A stretch of 64,000 nt of DNA, taken from GW2011-AR5 sp041645025. Its GTDB lineage: Archaea > Aenigmatarchaeota > Aenigmatarchaeia > GW2011-AR5. Positions 49,495-58,834 of this stretch are shown here, piece by piece. The translations under genes were made by a program, and so were the position numbers. Location: contig JBAZQV010000001.1 in the NCBI GenBank assembly GCA_041645025.1, forward strand, positions 20,477 through 84,476, written 5' to 3'. The notes beneath the pieces were generated by a model that was not told the DNA's origin, did no database searches, and worked only from the letters and a program-made list of their open reading frames with translations. Each line of letters opens with the position of its first letter. Position 1 is the first letter of the stretch.

Positions 49495-49868
49495 TAGATA
49501 CAGATGTCCTGATAGATTTTCTCAGGGGTGACGGCAAGACTATAGAGCTAATTAAGAAAATAAGTGTGCAGAGGCTTGCTACTACTGACATAAATGCGTT
49601 TGAATTATATCATGGTGGCTACAAGAGCAAAAATAAACAAATCAATATTACAAATGTTGAGGATCTTCTAAATTCACTGGAATTATTGAGTACAAATAAG
49701 GAATCTATGAGGAAGGCTGCAGAATTGATAACAGACCTTGATAAAAAAGGAGTTTCTATAGATACTGCTGACCTTTTCATAGCTTCTATATGCCTAACTA
49801 ATTCTGCATTACTTCTAACTAGAAACAAGAAACACTTTGAGAGAACTGGCGTAAAAATAGCAGAATAG
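49476..49868 (+). CDS. vapC: VapC-type PIN-domain toxin
   Basis: 130 residues. LIDTDVLIDFL, TDINAFELY, DTADLFIASI and LLTRNKKHFER give the PIN acids; the last position is Asn, as in the toxin at 18576. Converges with hel308. Confidence 0.9.
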   Translation: MDNKILIDTDVLIDFLRGDGKTIELIKKISVQRLATTDINAFELYHGGYKSKNKQINITNVEDLLNSLELLSTNKESMRKAAELITDLDKKGVSIDTADLFIASICLTNSALLLTRNKKHFERTGVKIAE

Positions 49869-49893
49869 TTTATGTAGAAAGTTAATTTTTCCT

Positions 49894-52062
49894 TCACTGC
49901 TCGGTGCTTTGGCGAATTTCTTTAGCAATTTTAGGTCCTAGCAGCTTTGCCAGCACAATCTCGTCCGCCTTCTTTATGTCAACGGGCGTGCGGATTCCAG
50001 CGTTGAATAGTTTTCTTGCTCTTGCTCTTCCTATGCCTTTCAGGGTTACGAGTTTTAAGAGCTCTTCCTTTACGCCATGCTTGACCTGCAGGCGGACCTT
50101 GTTTATGTTGTTTGCTATTTCCCTTATTCCCAACAACATGGCTAATTCGCTCGCTGAGTATAATAGCCATTCAGCGTTTGTTGTTTTATTGTATAATTCG
50201 CCTGGAGTCACGCCGTATTTTTCAAGTATGACATCTTCGCCGGATTCACTGGTCCATTCACGTATCAGCAGCGCTGTCTTGAACTCGCTCAGGAAATCTT
50301 CGTATTCTACATCCCAGACATCCGGTGCTTCTATGTCAGATTTCGAAAGCTCATCTTCTATATCCTCATATTCTTTTTTCTTCACACTAAGAAGCGGATG
50401 CATTTCACTGCACTGACAGATCATCATCAGGCTCTGGGTTGGTGTGTCATCTTCGGTCATCAAACCTAGTATAAGATTTGCCGACACGGGATCCAGGTAT
50501 AACTCGCTTACACGCTTGCCGAGCTTTGTTGCATGCAGCTCGACATCCTGGGTAAGCTGGAAAGCCGGCATGAATTCTTTTGATATGAATTCGCCTTTGT
50601 TGCCGACAATTATGAATTTGTAATTTTCCAGTTCGGTTATTATGCGCTCTATTTTCCCTACGATGCTGTTGATGTCGCCATACTGTTTTGCAAAGAAGGT
50701 GCGCATGAAGAATGTTTCGAGCTCGCCTCTTGTTTTGACATAGCCTGAAGAAATGAGGGATAAAATGTAGATGCGCAGGACACGCTCCACACCAAGCTTG
50801 GAATATATGGGCTCGGCATCACCTGCTATGTATCTTTCCCACAGGGATTTGGCCTCGCTTTTGCTTTTCGCAAGCAGGATTGCTTCACCTTCAGTATCGT
50901 ATTTCGGACGTCCTGCTCTTCCTTGCATTTGGTGAATTTCTATAACTGGCAGATAGGTGGCACCATAGCCTTGTGTGAATCGTTTTGTATCCCTGATAAC
51001 GACACGATACGCAGGCAAATTTAATCCAAATGCAAGTGTCGACGTGGCTGCTAAAACCTTCAGCGAGCCGGAACGAAAAGCGTCCTCTATAAGCTTGCGC
51101 TGCTTTGATACAAGACCGGCATGGTGAAATGCTGTGCCGCCTTCAACTATGCGGGCGAGACGGCGGCACTGCTTTGTCGGATTTCCCAGCACGGATTCGA
51201 TCTCGTTTGCGAGCTTCTTCAATTTTTCTCGCTCGCCGACGCTAAGCACTTTTTTTATTTCCTTGGAAAGCTTTTCCGCAACAGTTTCGGCGCTTCTCCG
51301 CGTTGATACAAACATGAGCGCTTGTTTTTCTTTCTGAATCGTGTCTAGGCAAATCGCTGTATCTATCTCGGCTCCCAGCGGCAGTGTACTCTTGCGCCCG
51401 GAGAATTCTATCTTGTAACTTTCATCATCTGAATACATCACGCCCTTGTGCAGCTTCACAGGCCGATAATCGCTTTTCACAAGCTGGGCATCAAGCCACT
51501 CTGCGATTTCTTTAGCATTTTCTATGGTGGCAGAAAGCGCGATTATCTGCGCCCTTGTTATGCCTGCCAATTGTGTCAGCACTACCTCCAGAGTCGGGCC
51601 GCGCATCGGGTCGTCAATAAGATGAATCTCGTCGGAAACAATGAGCGCAATGTCCTTGGCCCACGGAATTCCGTGGCGCAGCAGGGAGTCCATTTTCTCG
51701 TTGCTCAGGATTATCAGATCGTAGCTGCCTAACCAGCCGTCGCTGCTGTCCAAGTCGCCAGTGGAAACGCCGACGCGCATCCCGATTTTTTTGTATTTGC
51801 TGAAGTCCTCGTACTTCTCCGAGGCAAGAGCTTTGAGCGGAACAAGGTAAACGCTTTTTTTACCTTCGAGATAATTTTTGAGTATGGCCATTTCAGCTAT
51901 CAGTGTCTTGCCCGAGGCTGTGGGCGATGATATGACCATGTTCTTGCCTTCCAGCAGACCTTTTTTAATAGCGGCGACTTGCGGAGGATTCAGCTGCTCT
52001 ATGCCGCCCTGCTTCAGCAGCGCAATAAGTTTTTGCGGCAGCGGAAGTTTTTCAAGAAGCAT
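49894..52062 (-). CDS. hel308: Hel308-type ATP-dependent DNA helicase
   Basis: 722 residues. Ski2-like motifs: Q-type NPPQ, Walker A SPTASGKT, DEIH box (SDEIHLID), SAT in ALSATIEN, then FVSTRRSAE and motif VI QMQGRAGRP. A winged helix and ratchet domain follow. The C-terminal helix-hairpin-helix is LVTLKGIGRARARKLFNAGI. It remodels stalled replication forks. Single transcription unit. Confidence 0.95.
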   Translation of the reverse strand: MLLEKLPLPQKLIALLKQGGIEQLNPPQVAAIKKGLLEGKNMVISSPTASGKTLIAEMAILKNYLEGKKSVYLVPLKALASEKYEDFSKYKKIGMRVGVSTGDLDSSDGWLGSYDLIILSNEKMDSLLRHGIPWAKDIALIVSDEIHLIDDPMRGPTLEVVLTQLAGITRAQIIALSATIENAKEIAEWLDAQLVKSDYRPVKLHKGVMYSDDESYKIEFSGRKSTLPLGAEIDTAICLDTIQKEKQALMFVSTRRSAETVAEKLSKEIKKVLSVGEREKLKKLANEIESVLGNPTKQCRRLARIVEGGTAFHHAGLVSKQRKLIEDAFRSGSLKVLAATSTLAFGLNLPAYRVVIRDTKRFTQGYGATYLPVIEIHQMQGRAGRPKYDTEGEAILLAKSKSEAKSLWERYIAGDAEPIYSKLGVERVLRIYILSLISSGYVKTRGELETFFMRTFFAKQYGDINSIVGKIERIITELENYKFIIVGNKGEFISKEFMPAFQLTQDVELHATKLGKRVSELYLDPVSANLILGLMTEDDTPTQSLMMICQCSEMHPLLSVKKKEYEDIEDELSKSDIEAPDVWDVEYEDFLSEFKTALLIREWTSESGEDVILEKYGVTPGELYNKTTNAEWLLYSASELAMLLGIREIANNINKVRLQVKHGVKEELLKLVTLKGIGRARARKLFNAGIRTPVDIKKADEIVLAKLLGPKIAKEIRQSTEQ

Positions 52063-52097
52063 AAATGATATAGTAGCTCAAAGAATAAATAATGGTT

Positions 52098-52937
52098 TCA
52101 CTTGCCGAGCAGGGCGTCGACGGCTACCGATCTCTTGAACCTAATGTCGTGGTCTCGTGTTATGTCGTTACGACTACAAATATCACTGGTGTAGGTCAGC
52201 GCTCTTGCTTCTGCACTATCAAGTTCTCTTATGGCAGAACCAACACTGTAGACCTGCTGCACACTTGCGCAATAGCCTAGGTCGTGCATAAGAATCTGGA
52301 GTAAGTCGTATTTGTGATTTATCACAACTGGCTGTCCTCTGTACTTATGTATAAACTGTGCAAGCCATTGTGCATCACCTCTTGCGATGAGGTTGCTTAT
52401 AGCAATGTTACTCCCTGTTCCCACTAGGATCTCGTAGAGCTTGTTGTCACCTCTTCTTACAATTGCATCTGCCGCACGGTCGGGATCTAAATTTTTTAGC
52501 GCTTCAGCTGCAGGGGCATTTACGTAATTGTTATCTTTTGGAGAATTCTTTAGAATGAGCGCGTATAATGCATCTCGCGCCTCCCTTGTGTTAAACCTTA
52601 CCAATGCGTCAACAGAGGCTTTTGCCACTTCGTCTGCACCGTACTGCAAGGCCGCGTCACGCACATTTTGCACGCATCCCGAGTCTGCGGCACCGAGACG
52701 TCCTATTTTTTCTGCCAAGTCTTTCGTCATTCTAACGTACATATCAAATTTTGCACGATCAGGCTCAAGCAATGCTTTCAATTTGTATTTGTAGGCATCC
52801 ATGCCAGTTAGTTGAGGCTCTTGCATCACTAAATCCGGGCATGGTCTTTGTGCTTCCGACGTATCGTACGGAAGAAGTGTAACGCCTGTAAAAAGTAATG
52901 CCGATGCAAAAATTCCAAACCTGCGGCGATGTTTCAT
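52098..52937 (-). CDS. Exported HEAT-like repeat protein, 279 aa
   Basis: The start is ATG 52937, with GTGAT upstream. The basic N-terminus plus hydrophobic run (RRRFGIFASALLFTGVTLL) and an AEAQ-like site (SEAQ) form a signal peptide. The mature part has repeated helix pairs (DEVAKASVDALVRFNTREARDALYALI, NAPAAEALKNLDPDRAADAIVRRG), typical of HEAT/armadillo solenoids. Partner unknown. Its start lies just before the end of the GGPP synthase, so the two may be co-transcribed. Confidence 0.6.
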   Translation of the reverse strand: MKHRRRFGIFASALLFTGVTLLPYDTSEAQRPCPDLVMQEPQLTGMDAYKYKLKALLEPDRAKFDMYVRMTKDLAEKIGRLGAADSGCVQNVRDAALQYGADEVAKASVDALVRFNTREARDALYALILKNSPKDNNYVNAPAAEALKNLDPDRAADAIVRRGDNKLYEILVGTGSNIAISNLIARGDAQWLAQFIHKYRGQPVVINHKYDLLQILMHDLGYCASVQQVYSVGSAIRELDSAEARALTYTSDICSRNDITRDHDIRFKRSVAVDALLGK

Positions 52938-52938
52938 A

Positions 52939-53922
52939 TCACTTCTTCCTGTTAACCAAATAATCTGCAAAGAATTTAAGCGTTTCATGGAGTTCAGGCG
53001 GCATCTTCTTTATTGATGCGTAGGCTTTTTTCTTCAGCTCTTCTGCCCTCTTTTTCGCGTAATCCAGGGAATCGTATTTGTTGAGCAAGCTAACTACTAA
53101 CGTGACTTCGGCATCTGTTGTCTCTTCTGGACTTTTGTGAAGCACTTTGAGCAGTGTGGCTTTCTCCTTTCCTGTGCACTTACCCAGGCAGTGAATTATA
53201 AGGATGCTCTTCTTGCCTTCTTTTATGTCGCGACCTATCTCGCCCCGTCCCTTGCCTTCGGTCAGGTCAAGGATGTCATCGGCTATCTGGAATGCGGGTC
53301 CGATGAAGCTGCCGAACTCAACCAGCTTTGGTATTATTTCTTCGCGGCCGGCAACCAGAGCTGCGCCTACCATGGGCACGGTAAGGTAATGACCTGTTTT
53401 TGCCATGACCATGTCCATGTAATCGCTCTCCTTCGGAGAACCGGAGCGCATGTTAATGTCCATGGCCTGGCCTTCGGCTGTCTTGACAGATGCGGTAACC
53501 ATGGCATCCACGAGCTTCAGCACGGTTTTGTCATCGACGCCGCAATTTCTAGAATTAATTATAAGCTCGAATACTTTCTGTGACATGTAGTCGCCGACGT
53601 TTATGCCATGCGCCAGGCCATACTTTACCCACACAGCCGGTCTGTCTCTACGGACACGGTCGCCGTCCATTATGTCGTCGTGCAAGAGGCACCAATTATG
53701 AAACAGTTCGCAGGCAGCCGCAAAGGGCAATATTTTATTGTCCATGCCGCCCAGTGCCTCGTAGGTCGCTATTGACAGCAGGGGACGTAGCCGCTTGCCG
53801 CCGGTGCCCAGATGGTATTTTATGGCATCGTGCAGATTTGGCATATTTCCGCCAAATACGGAAGCAAGTTCCTTGTCTATGAGAGAAGACTTTTCTTTTG
53901 ACAGTCTTTCCAGGTCTATCAT
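52939..53922 (-). CDS. Geranylgeranyl diphosphate synthase (trans-polyprenyl synthetase)
   Basis: 327 residues from ATG 53922, preceded by AAGGAG. A longer upstream frame crosses an interspersed repeat and is discarded. The first aspartate-rich motif is LLHDDIMDGDRVRRDRPAVW and the second QIADDILDLTEG. GTGGKRLRPLL binds the diphosphate. It supplies C20 chains for ether lipids together with GGGP synthase (37.5 kb). Confidence 0.95.
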   Translation of the reverse strand: MIDLERLSKEKSSLIDKELASVFGGNMPNLHDAIKYHLGTGGKRLRPLLSIATYEALGGMDNKILPFAAACELFHNWCLLHDDIMDGDRVRRDRPAVWVKYGLAHGINVGDYMSQKVFELIINSRNCGVDDKTVLKLVDAMVTASVKTAEGQAMDINMRSGSPKESDYMDMVMAKTGHYLTVPMVGAALVAGREEIIPKLVEFGSFIGPAFQIADDILDLTEGKGRGEIGRDIKEGKKSILIIHCLGKCTGKEKATLLKVLHKSPEETTDAEVTLVVSLLNKYDSLDYAKKRAEELKKKAYASIKKMPPELHETLKFFADYLVNRKK

Positions 53923-53925
53923 AAA

Positions 53926-53985
53926 ACTCCTTTTCTTTGGGAAAGAAAAGTAGCTTCCAGTCAAAAGAAATATATTATTGCTACA
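53926..53985. repeat. Short interspersed repeat, family 2, copy d
   Basis: CTTTTCTTT-ggg-AAAGAAAA followed by TAGCTTCCAGT and CAAAAGAAATATATTATTG. On the minus strand its last stem arm runs straight into AAGGAG, the ribosome-binding site of the GGPP synthase, so the hairpin could affect translation of that gene. Confidence 0.6.
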
Positions 53986-54103
53986 CTTTCCCATAAGATT
54001 TTTACAAGAAAAGCTTAAGAAGAAATTGAGATGTTGCGGCGTAATATGCGGTTTTGTTTGTAAGTCTATAAATATGGAATCTGTCAATATATAGCAATAC
54101 AAT

Positions 54104-54235
54104 GAAACGAGGTCAATATTACTTCGTTGTTTGCTACGCTCAGAAAACAAAGTTTTCTGGCGCAGGAGAATCTTTGATTCTCCATGTATGTGAAACAAGT
54201 AATAATTATATGTTACGTTTATTTACTCGTTTCAC
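54104..54235. repeat. Hairpin array 7 (outer stem with three inner hairpins)
   Basis: GAAACGAG (54104-54111) is complementary to CTCGTTTC (54226-54233). Inside lie AGAAAAC-aaa-GTTTTCT (54142-54158), GGAGAATC-ttt-GATTCTCC (54165-54183) and GTGAAAC/GTTTCAC (54190-54196, 54229-54235) with AGTAA/TTACT. It lies 35 bp upstream of the eS26 gene. Confidence 0.82.
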
Positions 54236-54270
54236 TATAATAACATCAGAGAACACGGAGGTATTTACTT

Positions 54271-54543
54271 ATGTCTGCACCTTACAGAAGAGGTTACACA
54301 CACACAAGATCCAAGGGGAAGGAATCAACGGTTACATGCACTTACTGCGGAAGAAAAGTACCGCGCTGGAAAACGTTCGTCCAGTACAGGGGCTTCAGAA
54401 TAACCGACCCGGGACTGCGAAAGCAGATAGACCCGAGATTCGTAAGTGGCTTCCAGTCCAAGATGTATGTGTGCCCTTCCTGCGCGCGCTTTCGCGGTAT
54501 TGTGGAAGTAGGACGCTCACGGAAGAGCAGAAGAGGCCCATAG
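54271..54543 (+). CDS. rps26e: Small-subunit ribosomal protein eS26
   Basis: 90 residues. The zinc-ribbon CTYCGRKVPRWKTF and MYVCPSCARFRGIVEVGRSRKSRR match the eS26 landmarks (CxxCGRxVPxxK; YCxSCAxxxxxVxxRSR). Basic termini would bind rRNA. eS26 is patchy in archaea. It stands immediately before the pilus ATPase in the same direction. Confidence 0.75.
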   Translation: MSAPYRRGYTHTRSKGKESTVTCTYCGRKVPRWKTFVQYRGFRITDPGLRKQIDPRFVSGFQSKMYVCPSCARFRGIVEVGRSRKSRRGP

Positions 54544-54598
54544 ATGAAGATTTCCAAGACTATCAATCATTTTTGCGCCTTGATTACGGTGGTTTGAG

Positions 54599-56272
54599 AT
54601 GAAAAAGAAACAGGGAGCAGGTCTTAGGGGAGCTCTTTACAGGAAGTTACACGAAAAAAAGGTGGTTGTTCAGGGAACACGCGCAGGACAATTGCTGATT
54701 AGCATGCGAAGAAAGGAACAGCACAAGTTCGTGTTAGAGCCCATGAAATCCCTGATTACGCTGCCCCGGCCTTCGGACCTAAAGATAGGCAGCGTTATTT
54801 ACCCGCTCATAAAACCATATTCCTACGCGAACATCAAATACGACGTCAAGGAGGGCGCGGTTGTATACAACGTGATTGAGCCCAAGCTAAACGAGAAGGA
54901 AAATTTCATACTTAACAAGATATACGACGGCCTGGTGCAGATAGTTGATGTCAGCCTTTCGGACATAAAGGAAAAGGAAAAGATGATTACATTTCTTGAG
55001 AGGAACGTCAACCGCCTTCTGGATGAGTACGACTTCAAAATAAGCGAAAAGGAATATATAAAAATAATGTATTACATCTTCCGGGACTTGGTCGGGCTGA
55101 ACAGGATAGAGTCGCTGCTTAATGACCCATATATAGAAGACATAGGCTGTGATGGAGCAAACATACCGATTTATGTCGTGCATCAGAAGTTTGGTTCTGT
55201 AAAGACTAATATTATCTACAACGATGCCAAGGAGCTGCGCGGATTCGTCACTAAACTCGCAGAGCGCTGCGACAGATACATCAGCTATGCTGACCCGCTG
55301 CTAGATGGTTCGCTACCGGATGGAACCAGAGTACAGGCATCTCTGGCCAGCGATGTCACTACACGCGGGCCTACTTTCTCCATAAGAAAATTCCGCGAGG
55401 AGCCGATTTCACCTATAGACATGATACGGCTGAATACGGTATCGGCCGAGATGCTTGCATACTTGTGGTTTCTCATAGAAAATGGCATCAATATACTGAT
55501 AGCAGGAGGCGTAGCAACTGGAAAGACCTCCCTGCTCAACAGCATATCATTCTTCATACCGCAGGAGGCGAAAATCGTGAGCATTGAGGACACGCGTGAA
55601 TTAAATTTGCCTCACGAGAACTGGATACCAGGCGTTGCACGAACGGGATTCACCGGAACCGGAGTCGGCGAGGTTACGATGTTCGAGCTGCTGCGTGAAT
55701 CATTCAGACAAAATCCGGATTACCTCGTGGTCGGGGAGATAAGAGGCAAGGAAGCCTACGTCATGTTCCAGGGAATGGCATCTGGTCATCCTTCAATATC
55801 AACCATCCACGCCGGCGGCGTTGAAGACCTGATGAAAAGACTGCAGACGAAACCTATAAACCTTTCCGTTGGCTTGATAGAAAGCTTGGACATGGTAATA
55901 GTCATGATACACGCGCGCGAGAAAGGCAAGTCAGCGCGACGCGTCAAGGAAATAGTCGAAATAGAAAGCATAGACATAACAACGGGCGCGCCGCACAGCG
56001 TAAAATCGTTCGTATGGATGCCAGCTGATGATGTTTATGAATACAGGTCAAATTCCTGGCTGCTGAACAAGGTATCGACGGAAAAGGGAATTCCGATGAA
56101 CACTATAGTGAGCGAGATATCAAAGAGAAAGAAAGTGCTCATGTGGATGCTGGAAAACAACGTGACCAGCATGAAAGAGATTGCAAAGTACGTAAACCTT
56201 TATCACCGGAGACCTGAAAAAATCACGAGAATCCTGGCAGGCGAAAGACTGCGTGATGAGGATTATGAATAA
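54599..56272 (+). CDS. Type II/IV secretion (FlaI/TadA-like) ATPase
   Basis: 557 residues. The N-terminal domain extends to about 290, with YIEDIGCDGANIPIYV and PDGTRVQASL. The ATPase has Walker A GGVATGKTS, Asp box IEDTREL, Walker B YLVVGEIRG and the His box GHPSISTIHAGG. A C-terminal extension of about 90 residues ends in HRRPEKITRIL. It powers pilus or archaellum-like assembly. First gene of the pilus locus. Confidence 0.93.
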   Translation: MKKKQGAGLRGALYRKLHEKKVVVQGTRAGQLLISMRRKEQHKFVLEPMKSLITLPRPSDLKIGSVIYPLIKPYSYANIKYDVKEGAVVYNVIEPKLNEKENFILNKIYDGLVQIVDVSLSDIKEKEKMITFLERNVNRLLDEYDFKISEKEYIKIMYYIFRDLVGLNRIESLLNDPYIEDIGCDGANIPIYVVHQKFGSVKTNIIYNDAKELRGFVTKLAERCDRYISYADPLLDGSLPDGTRVQASLASDVTTRGPTFSIRKFREEPISPIDMIRLNTVSAEMLAYLWFLIENGINILIAGGVATGKTSLLNSISFFIPQEAKIVSIEDTRELNLPHENWIPGVARTGFTGTGVGEVTMFELLRESFRQNPDYLVVGEIRGKEAYVMFQGMASGHPSISTIHAGGVEDLMKRLQTKPINLSVGLIESLDMVIVMIHAREKGKSARRVKEIVEIESIDITTGAPHSVKSFVWMPADDVYEYRSNSWLLNKVSTEKGIPMNTIVSEISKRKKVLMWMLENNVTSMKEIAKYVNLYHRRPEKITRILAGERLRDEDYE

Positions 56273-56299
56273 GTCCTTTGGCTTTGTGGGAATGTGGTT

Positions 56300-56441
56300 T
56301 ATAGCAAACCAAGTAAATAATCCGTATATGATATTTTTGGTTTGCTATACAAGGTAAAGCTTTGCTTTACCTGTACAGGTGAAACTTTGTTTCACCTTGT
56401 ATGTGACCAACTTGTGTAATATCCAGAATATTAAGTTGGTC
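56300..56441. repeat. Hairpin array 8 (four hairpins) inside the pilus operon
   Basis: TATAGCAAACCAA/TTGGTTTGCTATA (56300-56312, 56337-56349), GGTAAAGC-ttt-GCTTTACC (56353-56371), GGTGAAAC-ttt-GTTTCACC (56378-56396) and GACCAACTT/AAGTTGGTC (56405-56413, 56433-56441). Linkers are caa, tgtaca and ttgtatgt. It lies between two genes read in the same direction and so is probably transcribed with them. Confidence 0.9.
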
Positions 56442-56473
56442 AGCTATAAGGAAATCGGAACAGGTGTGTTATA

Positions 56474-57151
56474 ATGAACAAAATTTCTTCTGGTGTAAGC
56501 GGCCTTGACGAAATTCTTGGCGGCGGCATCCCAGAGCGCTATATTTTACTTGTCAGTGGAACCTGCGGCGCGGGCAAGACCATAATGGGGCTTCAGTTTC
56601 TCCTCTCCTCAAACGAACCGGGCATATATGTCAGCTTTGAGGAAGAGGAAGATGGAATAAGGGAAACGGCAAAAATTTTCGGCTGGGATATTGTAAAACG
56701 CGAGGCGGCAAACAAATTTCGCATTCTAAAATACGACCCGTTCCGCCTCGAAGATATACTGGAAGTTATAGAAAATAATATACGCGAGATAGGCGCGAAG
56801 CGCGTTGTATTCGATTCCGTCGCGGCTCTGGGCATATATCTCAAGGATGCCTCTGAACTCAGAAGGATGATACTGCAAATAGACAAGATCATGAAAAAAA
56901 ACAAGTGCACCACAATAATAATATCGGAGATAGTTCCGGGCAGCACAGCGTTGTCCAGGTTCGGCGTCGAGGAATTCGTATCAGACGGCGTCATCATCCT
57001 TGACAACATAAATGTCAAGGGCGAGTACAAGCGCGCTGCCACGATATGGAAAATGCGCGGCGTTAATCATTCGAAGCGCATGCATCCCTATGATATTACG
57101 AACCGTGGCATTGTCATAAATCCTAGGACCGTCTTTGTAAAGTCAGGGTAG
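56474..57151 (+). CDS. KaiC/FlaH-like RecA-fold ATPase
   Basis: 225 residues. KISSGVSGLDEILGGGIPERYILLVSG is the KaiC start, Walker A is GTCGAGKT, and the Walker B-like strand is RVVFDSVAALG. A single RecA domain as in FlaH (ArlH), which works with FlaI and FlaJ in archaellum motors. Here it sits between the ATPase and the FlaJ-type proteins. Confidence 0.88.
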   Translation: MNKISSGVSGLDEILGGGIPERYILLVSGTCGAGKTIMGLQFLLSSNEPGIYVSFEEEEDGIRETAKIFGWDIVKREAANKFRILKYDPFRLEDILEVIENNIREIGAKRVVFDSVAALGIYLKDASELRRMILQIDKIMKKNKCTTIIISEIVPGSTALSRFGVEEFVSDGVIILDNINVKGEYKRAATIWKMRGVNHSKRMHPYDITNRGIVINPRTVFVKSG

Positions 57152-57155
57152 TTGT

Positions 57156-58022
57156 ATGTTCAAGGTTATAATAAAACATTTGGGAAGTTTTGGCATACAC
57201 TACTTTGGCAACTACCTTAAGCCGCTACGGGAAGAAGTAATAAACTCCAACCTTAGCATACTTTTCGAACTCTATGTGGGAAGGATGATATTTCTTTCGC
57301 TATTAGCATTTGTTCTTACATTTACTTTCATATTCACGGCATTTACGCTGATTGGAGCGGATATAATGCTTTCACTGATGGGCTCGCTTATCGCGGGCAT
57401 TGCCACCGGCTTCACAGTTCTTACACTGTACCATTCCTATCCATTTCATATTCTCACGTCAAAGAGAAACAGCATAGAGGGCAACCTGCCTTTTGCAATC
57501 AATCACATGGCAGCCATATCCGCAAGCGGCGTCCCGCCTTTTGTCATGTTCAAACTCCTGACAAACATACCCGAGTACGGGGAGATTTCCAACGAAGCCA
57601 AGCGCATATGCAGGAACGTTGATGTATTCGGCATGGACGTGGTTTCGGCGATGCGCAACGTATCAGACAGAACACCTTCTGTGGAATTCAAGCGTTTCAT
57701 CTACGGCATAGTATCAACCATAGAAACCGGAGGAGACATTAAAAAATATCTGGAGAACTCCGCAAAGGACGCACTTTTTGATTACCGGCTAAAGAGAGAA
57801 AAATATATACAAACACTGGCAACGTACGCGGACTTCTATACCGCTGTGCTGATTGCTGCTCCCCTGTTCTTCGTTTCCGTCCTGTCGGTCATGTCCCTGG
57901 TTGGCGGCACGGTGATGGGGCTGAGCATACCAAATGCGATGAGAATAGGCGTCTATGCCCTGATGCCGCTGATGAATATAATGTTCATAATGTTCATACA
58001 TTATACGCAACCTACGGTGTAG
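57156..58022 (+). CDS. FlaJ/TadC-type membrane protein (first of two)
   Basis: 288 residues with membrane helices at about 50-75, 80-100, 225-250 and 262-285. The cytoplasmic region holds the T2SSF landmark LPFAINHMAAISASGVPPFVMFKLL and a second segment FIYGIVSTIETGGDIKKYL. It starts 4 bp after the KaiC-like gene and is followed 2 bp later by a second such gene. The two half-FlaJ proteins together replace the single two-domain FlaJ. Confidence 0.85.
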   Translation: MFKVIIKHLGSFGIHYFGNYLKPLREEVINSNLSILFELYVGRMIFLSLLAFVLTFTFIFTAFTLIGADIMLSLMGSLIAGIATGFTVLTLYHSYPFHILTSKRNSIEGNLPFAINHMAAISASGVPPFVMFKLLTNIPEYGEISNEAKRICRNVDVFGMDVVSAMRNVSDRTPSVEFKRFIYGIVSTIETGGDIKKYLENSAKDALFDYRLKREKYIQTLATYADFYTAVLIAAPLFFVSVLSVMSLVGGTVMGLSIPNAMRIGVYALMPLMNIMFIMFIHYTQPTV

Positions 58023-58024
58023 AC

Positions 58025-58834
58025 ATGAGTAAAAAATTCAAGATGAATCTGAAGATACTAAGCGCGATCACGCTCAGCATTGGCGGAGTTTTACTGCTGA
58101 TTAATTTTATTTTTCTTTCCAACCACCCGACGATTTACGCCCTTGTTAATGTGGCTGCGGCTGTGGTGGTACTGGGTGTACCGCTTCTTTACAAGTACAA
58201 CAAGTTCAAGAAGGTAAGGATGATAGAGGAACTGTTTCCTAAGTATCTCAATGATATAGCAGAGAATATATCTGCAGGCATGACACTACCGCAGGCTATA
58301 CGCGCGACAGCTAACATAGAATACGGGGTGATGACACCTTACATACACGAAATAGCTTCCAAGGTATCGTGGGGCATAACATTTGAGCGCATAATGAATG
58401 ATTTTGCGAAAAAGACCGGCAGCAAAGCAATGAAGAGAAATGTTCAGACAATAATAGAAACGCACCGATCCGGCGGCGCTATGGACACCATCATGCGTTC
58501 CGTTGCCCAATCTCTCGTAGAGTTGGAAAAAATTAAAAAAGAAAGGTCTGCGTCCGTTTACGCACAGATGATAAACGGCTATCTTATTTTCTTCGTTTTC
58601 CTTGGTGTCATGATAGGACTTTCATCTGTTTTGGTTCCGGCCTTTCAGGTGGGCGACCAGGAGCAGGATATCAAAATTGTTTTTGGTGAAATATTTCGCG
58701 CACTTATAATCGTACAAGGGTTTTTCGCCGGACTCTCAATCGGAAAGATGGCAGAGGGCTCTCTCGTAGCAGGCATAAAACATTCCTTGGTGATGGTTGT
58801 AATAGGTTACTCGGCTTTCCTCCTATTCGGGTAA
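58025..58834 (+). CDS. FlaJ/TadC-type membrane protein (second of two)
   Basis: 269 residues. It has membrane helices at both ends and the cytoplasmic motif FPKYLNDIAENISAGMTLPQAIRATANIEYG, then VQTIIETHRSGGAMDTIMRSV. The last codons (LLFG, stop) are copied in the downstream repeat. It pairs with the preceding gene to form the platform. Confidence 0.85.
   Translation: MSKKFKMNLKILSAITLSIGGVLLLINFIFLSNHPTIYALVNVAAAVVVLGVPLLYKYNKFKKVRMIEELFPKYLNDIAENISAGMTLPQAIRATANIEYGVMTPYIHEIASKVSWGITFERIMNDFAKKTGSKAMKRNVQTIIETHRSGGAMDTIMRSVAQSLVELEKIKKERSASVYAQMINGYLIFFVFLGVMIGLSSVLVPAFQVGDQEQDIKIVFGEIFRALIIVQGFFAGLSIGKMAEGSLVAGIKHSLVMVVIGYSAFLLFG

Noticed and set aside
42004..49868. Integrase responsible for the cassettes
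   Set aside because: I looked for tyrosine or serine recombinase motifs in all genes between the repeats and found none.
53923..54198. Extended N-terminus of the GGPP synthase
   Set aside because: It runs through the family-2 repeat and hairpin array; the family start and an AAGGAG site place the start at 53922.
54102..54602. 166-codon plus-strand frame over eS26
   Set aside because: It begins in a hairpin array and overlaps the eS26 gene in another frame; eS26 has clear zinc-ribbon motifs.
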